A stretch of 61,288 nt of DNA from contig CAJLLT010000012.1 of the NCBI GenBank assembly GCA_905207625.1, positions 1-61,288 of the forward strand, given 5' to 3'. Made by a program: the position numbers and the translations under genes. The DNA is from an uncultured Eubacteriales bacterium (GTDB lineage Bacteria; Bacillota; Clostridia; Oscillospirales; UBA644). Positions 1-7,809 of this stretch are shown in pieces (position 1 is the first letter of the stretch; each line of letters begins with the position of its first letter). The notes beneath the pieces are model-generated. The model was not told the DNA's origin. It saw nothing but the letters and a program-made list of their open reading frames with translations, and did no database searches.

Positions 1-55
1 GATAGTACGGTCTGATCATTTCTACCCATGCTTTCCACGGGATGATCTCTTCCAT
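1..55 (-). mobile_element. IS5-like transposase, N-terminal fragment (runs off window)
   Basis: Only the first 18 codons are visible on the minus strand, starting at an ATG at 55-53. The peptide contains I-I-P-W-K-A-W-V-E-M-I-R-P-Y-Y, which resembles the N-terminus of IS5-family DDE transposases (the IPW...EPHYP region). The rest lies outside the window, so catalytic residues cannot be checked. It lies directly downstream of the XRE regulator and probably marks an insertion sequence at the contig edge. Identification rests on one short motif. Confidence 0.45.
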
Positions 56-95
56 TGTTAGTTGAGGATTTGTGAGCAGTGGGTCGACAGGCGCT

Positions 96-1202
96 TCAGA
101 GCGCTTTCTTGCCGCAAAGCGGCTGATATGCGGCAATCAGTGCCCGCATTCGCTCGGTATCCTTCAACTGCTGGTAGGAACCGCTTTCAAGAAGGTGTTC
201 GAGTTCCTCTGCGACCTTATTTCGGTCTGTCATAGAGCTTGTATTGCGTTTGTCATAGACATTGCCACGGACAAGGAACGATGTATGCGTCTTCGTCAGC
301 GGAAGATTATCGTACGCCTTAGCATACAGAAAGCCCTTTTCAAAGCAGTCGAGCGCAGTGTCCGTGTCATCAATTCTGACGTATCGGTGGGCAATGAAGA
401 TGTACAGATCGGACAGATGCGTATACAAGAAGCAGTAATCCCCCTCATCGTACACCAGCTCGCACAGCGCGACCGCCTTTTTCATAACGCGAATGGACTC
501 ACGAGGATCCTCGGTTTTCAGCGCAAGATTCCGAATGTCTACCACCATCGTCTCGGCGAACTGCGCAATTTTCGCACGTACAGCCGCCCACCATTCGTCG
601 GAGCCCTCGTCATAAAAAAGCGTGAGCAGGTTTTCCTGTGAATAGTACATGGTCGGAAAGCGGTTTAGAGTTTCCAGCGCCCTGTCACTTCGACCGTCCA
701 AACTGTACAGTCCTTCAAGGATGTTCAGCGCTGAATAGCGCACCTGATCCACCGGACACTCGTCAAGCACCCGCTCGCAAAGATCGTACAGCTCCTCTTT
801 ATGCGCAATATCGCCTCTCCGGTCATCAAGATACGGATCATAGACGAGCTTCCACATATAGTCCTCCATAAGCTGCCAATCGTTCGGAAATTCCCTGTGA
901 GCGTTTACAATCAGAGCGAACGCCTCGCGCTCCTTGCCGAGAGCGGACAAGCGATTCCGTTCTTCAAAGACGATTTTCACCTTTTCCCTTGTTTTAGCCG
1001 AGTCTACCCCAAGAAGTTCATCCGTTGATACGTTGAAATAGGATGCAAGCGGCAATAGCATTCCGATATCCGGGATGCTATCTCCGCGCTCCCGCTTCGA
1101 AACAGCTGCGGCCGAGACGTGCAAACGCTCTGCCAACACCTCCTGCGTAATTCCCTTCTCACGACGCAAACGCCTGATATTTTCTCCAATAAACATGTCC
1201 AT
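96..1202 (-). CDS. XRE-family transcriptional regulator with TPR-like C-terminal region
   Basis: The N-terminal 65 residues form a Cro/CI helix-turn-helix (GENIRRLRREKGITQEVLA, then VSAAAVSKRERGDSIPD and the usual ST-DELLG ending). The remaining 300 residues are helical and TPR-like, as in large Firmicutes HTH proteins whose C-terminus senses a peptide, small molecule or stress signal. The recognition helix has SKRERG where most relatives have SKWERG. The target is unknown. The gene has its own promoter (1250-1278) and is monocistronic. It is followed by an IS fragment, so the locus may be accessory rather than core. Confidence 0.85.
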   Translation of the reverse strand: MDMFIGENIRRLRREKGITQEVLAERLHVSAAAVSKRERGDSIPDIGMLLPLASYFNVSTDELLGVDSAKTREKVKIVFEERNRLSALGKEREAFALIVNAHREFPNDWQLMEDYMWKLVYDPYLDDRRGDIAHKEELYDLCERVLDECPVDQVRYSALNILEGLYSLDGRSDRALETLNRFPTMYYSQENLLTLFYDEGSDEWWAAVRAKIAQFAETMVVDIRNLALKTEDPRESIRVMKKAVALCELVYDEGDYCFLYTHLSDLYIFIAHRYVRIDDTDTALDCFEKGFLYAKAYDNLPLTKTHTSFLVRGNVYDKRNTSSMTDRNKVAEELEHLLESGSYQQLKDTERMRALIAAYQPLCGKKAL

Positions 1203-1249
1203 ATTAATCTCCCCGTTTCTAAGAATTGAATCACCGGTGCTCAGATACC

Positions 1250-1278
1250 ATTATATAGGGCAGGCGCCCCCCTGTCAA
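1250..1278 (-). promoter_or_regulatory. Sigma-A promoter of the XRE regulator
   Basis: On the minus strand a TTGACA -35 (1278-1273), a 17-base spacer and a TATAAT -10 (1255-1250) are perfect matches to consensus. The spacer is GC-rich and contains an imperfect GGGCGCC-type dyad that could be an operator for autoregulation. That last point is inference. Confidence 0.75.
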
Positions 1279-1304
1279 GGCATTCGGGCGACGACTGCTT
1301 TAAC

Positions 1305-1490
1305 TCACAGTTGAAAAGTCCCCACTACGCAATATTTCTTTATCAACATATACAGCATCAGCGTCAGCGCCGCGATCGCCGGAATAATCAAATACAGCTT
1401 TCGCAAAAGCTTTGACGCAAGGCAAACAATAACGGAAAGCAACACAAAGCCAAGTATTCCTTTCAGTTCGAAAAGGATCGCATAAGTTAT
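1305..1490 (-). pseudogene. C-terminal remnant of a small membrane protein
   Basis: A minus-strand frame open from the stop at 1493-1491 to a TGA at 1307-1305 encodes about 61 residues. They include two strongly hydrophobic stretches (GFVLLSVIVCLA and LIIPAIAALTLMLYMLI) with basic residues between and after them, as in a two-helix membrane-protein tail. There is no ATG and no ribosome-binding site. I read it as the decayed 3' end of a gene. An alternative frame gives a soluble-looking 66-aa ORF that I consider a shadow. Confidence 0.4.
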
Positions 1491-1520
1491 TCAGGCTCAC
1501 AAAGCCTTTCGCAAAACGAA

Positions 1521-1550
1521 AAGGACGAACAGCCGAAACTGTTCGTCCTT
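1521..1550 (-). terminator. Strong intrinsic terminator-like hairpin
   Basis: A perfect 12-bp stem (AAGGACGAACAG / CTGTTCGTCCTT) with a 6-base loop is followed on the minus strand by a T-rich TTTTCGTTTTG tract. It could end minus-strand transcripts from the ECF-transporter gene. Confidence 0.6.
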
Positions 1551-1700
1551 CCCGCCCGATTGCTTTTGTTTCTCATAATTCATCCTTATGAGAAGGAAGC
1601 ATATGGGTGCTCTTTTCGGCATTTCGTAACGAAAATACAGTAAAACCGTTCGTCCATTTTTTTTAGGGGTCTTGACAATATTCCCGGGTCCTTCGGGATA
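1551..1700. other. Non-coding stretch without recognisable gene
   Basis: This completes the roughly 500-base gap between the XRE regulator and the ECF S component. It contains a 7-bp inverted repeat CTCATAA/TTATGAG (1572-1592) and a weak TCCCG/CGGGA hairpin near 1680-1698 just after the ECF stop codon. I see no open frame with a start and ribosome-binding site. Confidence 0.5.
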
Positions 1701-2327
1701 TCAGCCCGCTCTGCGGGTTGCAAGCCTGTTTACGGCTTTTCCAACGGCAAGGGTACAGAGTGCGCCGAGAATGACCTCAAGGATACCGTTGGTCAGAACC
1801 ACGGTGCAAAGTATACCGAGCAACGCTTCAAAGGCAACACCGTTGGCCTCCGCGTAGGGCTTCCCGAAGAACAGATATATTCCTCCGAGAACGAGAACGG
1901 TATTGGCGAGGGTTCCCACAATACCGGCGACAACATACCGGGCAACATCCGCAACGGGATTTTTTTCCGCAACCTTACGGAATGCGGAAAACACCAGCCC
2001 GGCAAGAGTGCCTATAAGTATACGGGGAACAAAACATATCACAAGGCTCCAGAAGTTACCCGGAGCATAAAAGGGCGTAAAGACAAACCCCATAACACCG
2101 GGGTTGAGCGTCCACCATATAAAGCTGAACAATCCGCAGAAAAATCCCATAAGGCTTCCCGCAGCCGTTCCCATGCACACCGCCGTGATAAGAACCGGAA
2201 TATGCGCAAGTGTTGCCACAAGCGGTCCTACAGGCAAGGAGCCGAGGGGGGTAAAACATACTATGGCTTCAATGGCAAGAAGTATGGAAAACTGTGCCAG
2301 GTGAAGTATTTTCTGATTGTTTTTCAT
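1701..2327 (-). CDS. ECF transporter S component (substrate-specific membrane subunit)
   Basis: A 208-residue, six-helix integral membrane protein. The first helix region contains FTPLGSLPVGPLVATLAHIP, a pattern typical of S components of energy-coupling factor vitamin transporters, which bind the substrate and dock on a shared EcfAA'T module. The best resemblance is to the pantothenate-type/unknown-substrate branch, but the ligand cannot be fixed from sequence. No EcfA or EcfT genes are nearby, consistent with a group II system. I place the start at the internal ATG (2327), eight bases after AGAGAGG. The GTG at 2336 overlaps that ribosome-binding site. Confidence 0.8.
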   Translation of the reverse strand: MKNNQKILHLAQFSILLAIEAIVCFTPLGSLPVGPLVATLAHIPVLITAVCMGTAAGSLMGFFCGLFSFIWWTLNPGVMGFVFTPFYAPGNFWSLVICFVPRILIGTLAGLVFSAFRKVAEKNPVADVARYVVAGIVGTLANTVLVLGGIYLFFGKPYAEANGVAFEALLGILCTVVLTNGILEVILGALCTLAVGKAVNRLATRRAG

Positions 2328-2351
2328 TTCAAACACCTCTCTCTCAAGAAG

Positions 2352-2380
2352 AATATACCATAAAATCAGGTATTTTTCAA
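2352..2380 (-). promoter_or_regulatory. Sigma-A promoter of ECF S component
   Basis: On the minus strand TTGAAA (2380-2375), a 17-base spacer and TATATT (2357-2352) precede the ECF gene. The leader is only about 15 bases, so there is no room for a vitamin riboswitch. Confidence 0.65.
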
Positions 2381-2429
2381 GTCAGAAAGTCCCATTTTGC
2401 TTTTTTGTCGGTTTTTTATCCGCTTTTTG

Positions 2430-3332
2430 TTATATGCAACGGTTTTGTTTCGGAATTCCGTTCCGTTCAAGAAAGGCTTCCAGGCGGCACGGGATATTCC
2501 GTTTCAGACTTTCATAAAAAAGCATATAATCATATAAATGGAGCACTCCTTTTCCCTGTCCGAGGATGTCTCCGTCTTCCGGATCGAAGCCGTCTATACA
2601 AAGCGTTCCCCTGTCCGGGTTTACGGTAACGGCACAGCTTCCGGTCTCGGAACCTGTTTCTTTTCCGGTCATCAGGTCGAAAAACCGGCTTCCGGGATTG
2701 AGACTTTTGTCCGTATGACCCGCAGTTTTCCAGGATACGGGATTTATGCAGACACTTCTGATTCCTTCGGGCACGGTTATTGACCCCCTGACTCCGGCAG
2801 TCTCCGAATTGAAGCAGACGACGACTCCGGTGTCGTCTTCTCCCTGAGCCGGAACAAGCTGAGGATAAGCTCGGACCTCGTCGGAAGTAAGTCTCCACCC
2901 TATGGCATAACAGGCAACAAAATTCTTTCTGTACTTTTCCTCCCCGAAAATGTCCTTCATCAGCCTAAGGCACATATCCGCCCCCTGAGAAAAGCCCCAG
3001 AGGAAAAAAGGTCTGCCGCAGTTATAGTCATTGAAATATTCAAGGAAAGCCATCCTGACATCGGAATAAGCCAGCTCAAAATACGGGGCAGCTTCGGTCT
3101 CGTCCAGCCCGTACACGGGAACGGTGACCTGGCGGTAAAAGGGAGCAAAGACCCTGCATGAGGGTTCGTATATCCCACGCTGCATATCCATCGCCATCCG
3201 GAAAAATTTGCGTATTGAGGGATCACCGGGATCATTGTTTTCCGCCCGTGGATTGAGACCCACCGTCGGCGGTACCGCAAAGACATCGGCGGAAGCGGAG
3301 GATAAGGTCTGTTTCAAGAGCCAGTCTGTCAT
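2430..3332 (-). CDS. DUF3089 family alpha/beta hydrolase
   Basis: About 300 residues. The nucleophile elbow is visible as G-F-S-Q-G in FFLWGFSQGADMCLRLM, preceded by the family pattern FAPFYRQVTVPVYGLDE and AYSDVRMAFLEYFNDYN. DUF3089 proteins are predicted serine esterases or lipases of unknown substrate. No signal peptide is apparent, so a cytoplasmic location is likely. I take the second ATG (3332) as the start because AAGGAG lies six bases upstream of it but abuts the first ATG (3338). The gene is divergent from the DUF975 gene, whose promoter overlaps this start region. Confidence 0.75.
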   Translation of the reverse strand: MTDWLLKQTLSSASADVFAVPPTVGLNPRAENNDPGDPSIRKFFRMAMDMQRGIYEPSCRVFAPFYRQVTVPVYGLDETEAAPYFELAYSDVRMAFLEYFNDYNCGRPFFLWGFSQGADMCLRLMKDIFGEEKYRKNFVACYAIGWRLTSDEVRAYPQLVPAQGEDDTGVVVCFNSETAGVRGSITVPEGIRSVCINPVSWKTAGHTDKSLNPGSRFFDLMTGKETGSETGSCAVTVNPDRGTLCIDGFDPEDGDILGQGKGVLHLYDYMLFYESLKRNIPCRLEAFLERNGIPKQNRCI

Positions 3333-3342
3333 ATTCATCTCC

Positions 3343-3371
3343 TTGACAAAATATCCGTTTTATGGTAAAAT
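3343..3371 (+). promoter_or_regulatory. Sigma-A promoter of DUF975 gene
   Basis: TTGACA (3343-3348), a 17-base spacer and TAAAAT (3366-3371). The -35 box shares bases with the divergent hydrolase's ribosome-binding site. Confidence 0.7.
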
Positions 3372-3392
3372 CATGGAAAAGGAGGTCTTACT

Positions 3393-4256
3393 GTGTTTGA
3401 CCGTAAACAAATCAAAAGTGACGCGAAACAGGTCCTCAGCCAAAACTATTGGTGGATGTTCCTGACCTGTCTGATCTATGGATTTCTTAGCAGATTGTTG
3501 AACTTCAATGTCAGTTTTTCGGGCTCCGGTTATTCCTTTTCATTCAATCCCGGCAAACTGGACTTCAAAGGCATAGTTGAACTGATACAGAACAGCCTTA
3601 CCCTGGAGATCACCGGAGGAATGATGGTGGTCACGGCTGTCATGGGACTTCTGTCCGTTGCGTACTCGTTCTTAGTGGTCGGACCGCTCTCTGTGGGATT
3701 CCGCAGATACATGCTCAATGTCAGGAAAACCGGTGAGGCGTCAAAGGTCTCCACGATCTTTTCCGCGTTTTCAAATGGATACCTCAAAGTCTGCCTGGCA
3801 ATGTTCACAATGACTTTTCTGATCTTTCTTCCTGCGATAGCAATTTCCCTGATCTCAGGGATCATTGCTGTAGTTACCGGATTTCCGTTGTTTGTTTTTC
3901 TATCCGTACTTTCCGTAATTCCGTCAATTATCCTTTTTTATGTTTACCTCCCTGTCCCGTACCTTCTGGCGGAAAACCCTGACCTGGGTATCGGGCAGGC
4001 TCTCAGAATGAGCCGTAACATCAGCAACGGGCACAAATGGGATATGTTTGTTCTCGGGCTCTCCTTCATCGGCTGGTTTATACTCGGACTGATGGCTTGC
4101 GGAATAGGTACGGTTTTCGTTGTGCCTTACGCACAGGCTGCGGAGGCTGAGGCTTATATAGTCATCCGGAACAGCGCAATACGAAAAGGAGCAGTCAATG
4201 CCTCGGATATATTCGGAAAACCTGAAGTCATCACGGAAAATACGGAAGATTTCTGA
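3393..4256 (+). CDS. DUF975 family integral membrane protein
   Basis: A 287-residue membrane protein with about six hydrophobic segments. The N-terminus (DRKQIKSDAKQVLSQNYWWMF) is the characteristic start of DUF975, followed by the conserved GPLSVGFRRYMLNVRK segment after the second helix. No function is established for the family. The start is GTG, supported by AAAGGAGG seven bases upstream. It is monocistronic, with its own promoter and a strong bidirectional terminator downstream. Confidence 0.85.
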   Translation: MFDRKQIKSDAKQVLSQNYWWMFLTCLIYGFLSRLLNFNVSFSGSGYSFSFNPGKLDFKGIVELIQNSLTLEITGGMMVVTAVMGLLSVAYSFLVVGPLSVGFRRYMLNVRKTGEASKVSTIFSAFSNGYLKVCLAMFTMTFLIFLPAIAISLISGIIAVVTGFPLFVFLSVLSVIPSIILFYVYLPVPYLLAENPDLGIGQALRMSRNISNGHKWDMFVLGLSFIGWFILGLMACGIGTVFVVPYAQAAEAEAYIVIRNSAIRKGAVNASDIFGKPEVITENTEDF

Positions 4257-4294
4257 GTCAGGTAACTTTCTTGAAACGTAACCCGGTGCAAAAA

Positions 4295-4320
4295 AGAAAG
4301 GGGCGGATACGCCCCTTTCT
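4295..4320. terminator. Bidirectional intrinsic terminator
   Basis: A perfect 10-bp stem AGAAAGGGGC / GCCCCTTTCT with a 6-base loop, flanked by a T-run on the plus side and an A-run on the other. It serves both converging units (DUF975 gene and isomerase operon). Confidence 0.85.
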
Positions 4321-4324
4321 TTTT

Positions 4325-5110
4325 TTATTTCAGAGCGAGTATGGGCTGAAGCTGACGCTGCAATTCGTCAAGTTCAACGGTACGCTTGCACTCAAACGCC
4401 ATCCATCCGTCGTATTCGGTCTCCTTGATGGCCTTGATAATGTTTACGTAATTTATCTCTCCCGTTCCGGGCTGAGCTCTTCCGGGAAGATCTGCCATAT
4501 GGAAATGGCCGATGTACTCGATATTATCCTGAATGGTATTGATTATATTGCCTTCCATCACCTGCATATGGTAAATATCAAAAAGCATCTTCACATTGGG
4601 CATATTGACCTCACGGATGATCTCAAAGGTCTCCGCAGAAGAGTCAAGATAATACCCCTTATGGTTGATCTTGGAGTTCAGTGCTTCAAGGACTATGTTC
4701 AGCCCTGCCTCAGCGGCAACAGGAGCCATTGCACGGAGAGTCTCCACTATGTTCCGATGCTGATCCGCTCTGGGGACATATTCCAGTGCGTTGCCGGTGG
4801 TAAGAATTATGTTCGGAACGCCGAGCTTCTTTGCCGCAGCTATGGTTTCGTCGAGGGCTCTGAGCATGGGCTCAAAGGTATCGTCACAGACCATACCGTG
4901 GTTCCACGCCAGATATGAAGCGGTTCTTTCATCCTTACTCTCAACGATTATACCGGTAGAGGTTATTCCCGCTTTTCTGATGGCAGCAGCATGCTCGTCC
5001 AGATCGAAATCTTTCCAACTCAGTTTTTCAATTCCGTCAAAGCCCATGGCTTTTGCCTTTTCATAACAGGTGATGTCGTCGAACCACCAACCGCAAGCTG
5101 AAAATTTCAT
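4325..5110 (-). CDS. Hydroxypyruvate isomerase-like TIM-barrel sugar isomerase/epimerase
   Basis: A 261-residue member of the AP-endonuclease family 2 TIM-barrel fold (xylose-isomerase-like). Metal-binding-type residues sit at strand ends: E in IVLEALNSKINHKGYYLD, D and H in MLFDIYHMQVMEGN, H in GHFHMADLPGR and E in MAFECK. The IYHMQ-EGN and H-ADLPGR patterns are those of hydroxypyruvate isomerase. Interconversion of hydroxypyruvate and tartronate semialdehyde is plausible, but another keto-sugar substrate cannot be excluded. It is the last gene of a three-gene operon, starting 23 bases after the ABC transporter, with AAGGAG at the right distance. Confidence 0.75.
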   Translation of the reverse strand: MKFSACGWWFDDITCYEKAKAMGFDGIEKLSWKDFDLDEHAAAIRKAGITSTGIIVESKDERTASYLAWNHGMVCDDTFEPMLRALDETIAAAKKLGVPNIILTTGNALEYVPRADQHRNIVETLRAMAPVAAEAGLNIVLEALNSKINHKGYYLDSSAETFEIIREVNMPNVKMLFDIYHMQVMEGNIINTIQDNIEYIGHFHMADLPGRAQPGTGEINYVNIIKAIKETEYDGWMAFECKRTVELDELQRQLQPILALK

Positions 5111-5133
5111 ATGTATATCTCCTTAAAAATAAT

Positions 5134-6858
5134 TTACACTATCTGTGCGCCGCAAAGTTCGGAGTAAAGACCGCCCCGGGCCATAAGCTCTTCATGGGTC
5201 CCGCATTCCGCAATTTTTCCGTCACGGAGTACAAGGATACAGTCGGCTTTCCTCACAGTGGAAAGCCTGTGGGCGATGACGATCATTGTACGGCTTCCCG
5301 AAAGAGTCTCAAGAGCCTGTCTGATTGAATTCTCCGTTTCGGTATCCACCGCAGAGGTCGCCTCGTCAAGCACAAGTATAGGACTTTTACAAAGTATAGC
5401 CCTGGCAATGGCTATACGCTGTTTCTGTCCGCCGGAAAGCCGGACCCCCCGTTCTCCGATATATGTATCGTAGCCGTTTTCGGTCTGCATTATAAAATCA
5501 TGAGCGCAGGCAGTCCTGGCGGCACGGATCACATCGTCACGGGTACAGCGGTCCACTCCGTAAGCGATGTTGTCTGCAATGGTCCCGTTGAAGAGGAAAA
5601 CATCCTGCAGAACCATGGAAACGGAATCCCTGAGACTTTCAAGAGTCAGATCCCTTACATCATACCCGTCCACCTTCACCGCGCCGGACTTTACGTCATA
5701 AAATCTCTCAAGCAGAGACACGACCGTGGTCTTTCCCACTCCGGTAGGTCCCACAAGGGCTATCATCTGTCCCGGTTCAGCGGTGAAAGAAACATTATCG
5801 AGAACGTCATTTTTGCCGTCATAACCGAAACTGACATTCTCAAAATTCACCCTGCCGGCAGGATTCTTCAGGACCATTGCACCGGGTCTTTGTTTAACGT
5901 CACTCTCTTCCTCAAGGACGCCTATGACCCTTTCCCCACCCGCAAGAGATGAAGACACATCCTCCACAAGACGGGCAAGAGTGGAAAGAGGAGTATAAAA
6001 AAGCGTAAGGTACATGAAGAAACCGACGATATCCGCAACGGAAAGCTTTCCTCCCAGGGCGAGCATTCCGCCGATCCCGACCACGGCAACGGTTCCCATT
6101 GAAGTTATAAACTCAACCGTGGGATGAAATATGGCGTTGGCGAAGTTTGCGTGAATATTGACATAAGCATAATGCTTGCATTCCGCAGCCATGTTCCCGT
6201 GTTCACGGTCCTCACGGGCAAAGGCCTGAATTTCCCTCATACCGGTAAGTCTGTCCTGAACCGTGCCGTTAAGCTCACCGAGGACACGCTGATTTATTCT
6301 GAAAAGAGGTGCTATCTTTTTTGAAAAAACCCCGCTTGCAGCAATTACGAAAGGAACGGGCAGAAGAGCTATTGCGGCAAGCATGGGATTGATAGTGAAT
6401 ATCATTACCGCGACACCGATCACCGTAATGGCGTTTGTTATAAGATCGGGCAGAGCATGCGCAATAAGGACCTCAAGCATACGGGTATCGTTTATCATAC
6501 GGCTCATAAGCTGACCGGTCTGCTTGTCATTATAGTATTTCATTGAGAGGGTCTGATACTTGTCATAGACCTTCAGCGTCAGATCCGCAACAAAAGACCA
6601 GGCGGCAATATGCCCCACATACATACTCGTGAACCGGAAACCTGCCTTCAGCAGGTAAGAAAGCGCGAGTATTCCGGCAAAAATTCCTATCTGCGCGGCG
6701 GTTATGCCGTCAGAGGAAGTCAGGGTTGCGGTAAAACGGCGTATGACCTCGGGAGAAACCAGACTCAATGCGGAGGCCGCAACAAGAGATACTACGGTGA
6801 TTATAAGCTGCACACGGTATTCCTTTGCCAGGCGCATGAGCTTGAGAAATGTTTTCAT
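5134..6858 (-). CDS. ABC exporter half-transporter (membrane domain fused to ATPase)
   Basis: 574 residues: an N-terminal type I exporter membrane domain with six helices (about 15-305), then an ATPase domain. Walker A is GPTGVGKTT, the signature LSGGQ, Walker B ILVLDEATS, and the H-loop lies in IVIAHRLST. It lacks a peptidase domain, so it is a MsbA/BmrA-like lipid or drug exporter that must pair as a homodimer or with an unlinked half. It is cotranscribed downstream of the small zinc protein and upstream of the isomerase. The substrate is not deducible. Confidence 0.9.
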   Translation of the reverse strand: MKTFLKLMRLAKEYRVQLIITVVSLVAASALSLVSPEVIRRFTATLTSSDGITAAQIGIFAGILALSYLLKAGFRFTSMYVGHIAAWSFVADLTLKVYDKYQTLSMKYYNDKQTGQLMSRMINDTRMLEVLIAHALPDLITNAITVIGVAVMIFTINPMLAAIALLPVPFVIAASGVFSKKIAPLFRINQRVLGELNGTVQDRLTGMREIQAFAREDREHGNMAAECKHYAYVNIHANFANAIFHPTVEFITSMGTVAVVGIGGMLALGGKLSVADIVGFFMYLTLFYTPLSTLARLVEDVSSSLAGGERVIGVLEEESDVKQRPGAMVLKNPAGRVNFENVSFGYDGKNDVLDNVSFTAEPGQMIALVGPTGVGKTTVVSLLERFYDVKSGAVKVDGYDVRDLTLESLRDSVSMVLQDVFLFNGTIADNIAYGVDRCTRDDVIRAARTACAHDFIMQTENGYDTYIGERGVRLSGGQKQRIAIARAILCKSPILVLDEATSAVDTETENSIRQALETLSGSRTMIVIAHRLSTVRKADCILVLRDGKIAECGTHEELMARGGLYSELCGAQIV

Positions 6859-6887
6859 TGCAAATTTCCTTACGGTTAAACGATTTT

Positions 6888-7178
6888 TCAGTGAAGGCGC
6901 TTTTTTCTTCGTTCCGAGGGACGCAGGGAGGAAAATGTCTCGTCTTCCTCCGGATCTTCAGCCACAGGTTCCGTGACACGTACTACGGGATCGGACATAT
7001 TCGGATATTTTGAATGATATTTTGCTTTTATGGCGGCGATTCTCGCGGCTTCATCGGTCAGAGTCCTGAGCTCCGACTCATCTATGGGATTTCCGTTGTT
7101 GTCCGTCTTTCTGCCACAGACACATTCGTAGCCGAAATCCGTTTTTGTCATAAGTTTACCGCAAACGCAGAACTTCAT
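6888..7178 (-). CDS. Small zinc-ribbon-like protein
   Basis: A 96-residue soluble protein. Two C-x-C pairs in the first 22 residues (FCVCGK and ECVCGRK) form a probable zinc knuckle. The middle holds a helical segment and the C-terminus is basic (RPSERRKKRLH). I do not recognise the family; the N-terminus resembles archaeal/Firmicutes zinc-ribbon domains related to TFIIS. It is the first gene of the operon with the ABC exporter (29-base gap) and has GAGGGG upstream of its ATG and its own promoter. Confidence 0.65.
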   Translation of the reverse strand: MKFCVCGKLMTKTDFGYECVCGRKTDNNGNPIDESELRTLTDEAARIAAIKAKYHSKYPNMSDPVVRVTEPVAEDPEEDETFSSLRPSERRKKRLH

Positions 7179-7203
7179 TTCAATTTCCCCTCTTATTCGT
7201 ACA

Positions 7204-7232
7204 AGTATAGCATATTTTTAGCCATGTGTCAA
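7204..7232 (-). promoter_or_regulatory. Sigma-A promoter of zinc-protein/ABC/isomerase operon
   Basis: Minus strand TTGACA (7232-7227), a 17-base spacer, TATACT (7209-7204). Confidence 0.75.
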
Positions 7233-7387
7233 TGATAATTCCATTTAAAAAAACTGAAAATTTTTCCTTTTGCCCATGTCTGCCGCTTTTTCCGCGATGG
7301 CAACTGTTTTCACTGTTTTTCCGCTTGATCGGGCATATAATAAGCTATGAAGCCGAATAAAACAAGGCTTCGGAAGGATGGAAAAAA

Positions 7388-7738
7388 ATGAAAAAAATCA
7401 ACAGTGCGATATTGGGACTTGTCGCTGCGGCATGTGTGGCTGTACCCGTCACTTCCGCTGCGGCTCCCGCTGAAAAAAGCCTTACGGAACCTTCCGCGCA
7501 GACTGCAAAATATGACGTGAATTCCTCCGTATGGCAAACTCTTCCCTCCGGCCAGAGAGACACTCTCAAAGGACTTTTCTCCCAGAAACAGGCCATTGAC
7601 AATTCGATCATAAGGAAATACAGGGAATACGGACTGATAAGCGAGGAAAAGGCGGCAAAGCTGGAAGAAAAAATAGGCGAAATGACCAAAGATACCCCGA
7701 GAATGCCGTTTATAGGCAAAAATCATAAAGGGAAATAA
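7388..7738 (+). CDS. Small secreted DUF2680-like protein
   Basis: 116 residues with a Sec signal peptide (MKKINSAILGLVAAACVAVPV, cleavage near the SAAAPA segment). The mature part carries a helical hairpin: KQAIDNSIIRKYREYGLISEE followed by AAKLEEKIGEM. This 'I-KY-EYGLIT-E-A' pattern is that of DUF2680, a small exported domain of unknown function found in Clostridia. It is monocistronic and ends at a clear terminator. A TATAAT box lies about 45 bases upstream without a good -35. Confidence 0.7.
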   Translation: MKKINSAILGLVAAACVAVPVTSAAAPAEKSLTEPSAQTAKYDVNSSVWQTLPSGQRDTLKGLFSQKQAIDNSIIRKYREYGLISEEKAAKLEEKIGEMTKDTPRMPFIGKNHKGK

Positions 7739-7751
7739 GCTAGGGCAAAAG

Positions 7752-7790
7752 AAATGACGCAAAAACGGAAGAACCGTTGATGCGTCATTT
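7752..7790 (+). terminator. Intrinsic terminator after DUF2680 gene
   Basis: Stem AAATGACGCA / TGCGTCATTT enclosing a 19-base loop that contains its own ACGG/CCGT pairing. A T-rich tail follows. The A-rich left side may also serve dnaJ on the minus strand. Confidence 0.75.
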
Positions 7791-7809
7791 TTATGTTTCT
7801 GTCCGCCGG

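Noticed and set aside
1300..1500. 66-codon minus-strand ORF
   Set aside because: The overlapping frame reads as membrane helices while this one shows no protein-like pattern.
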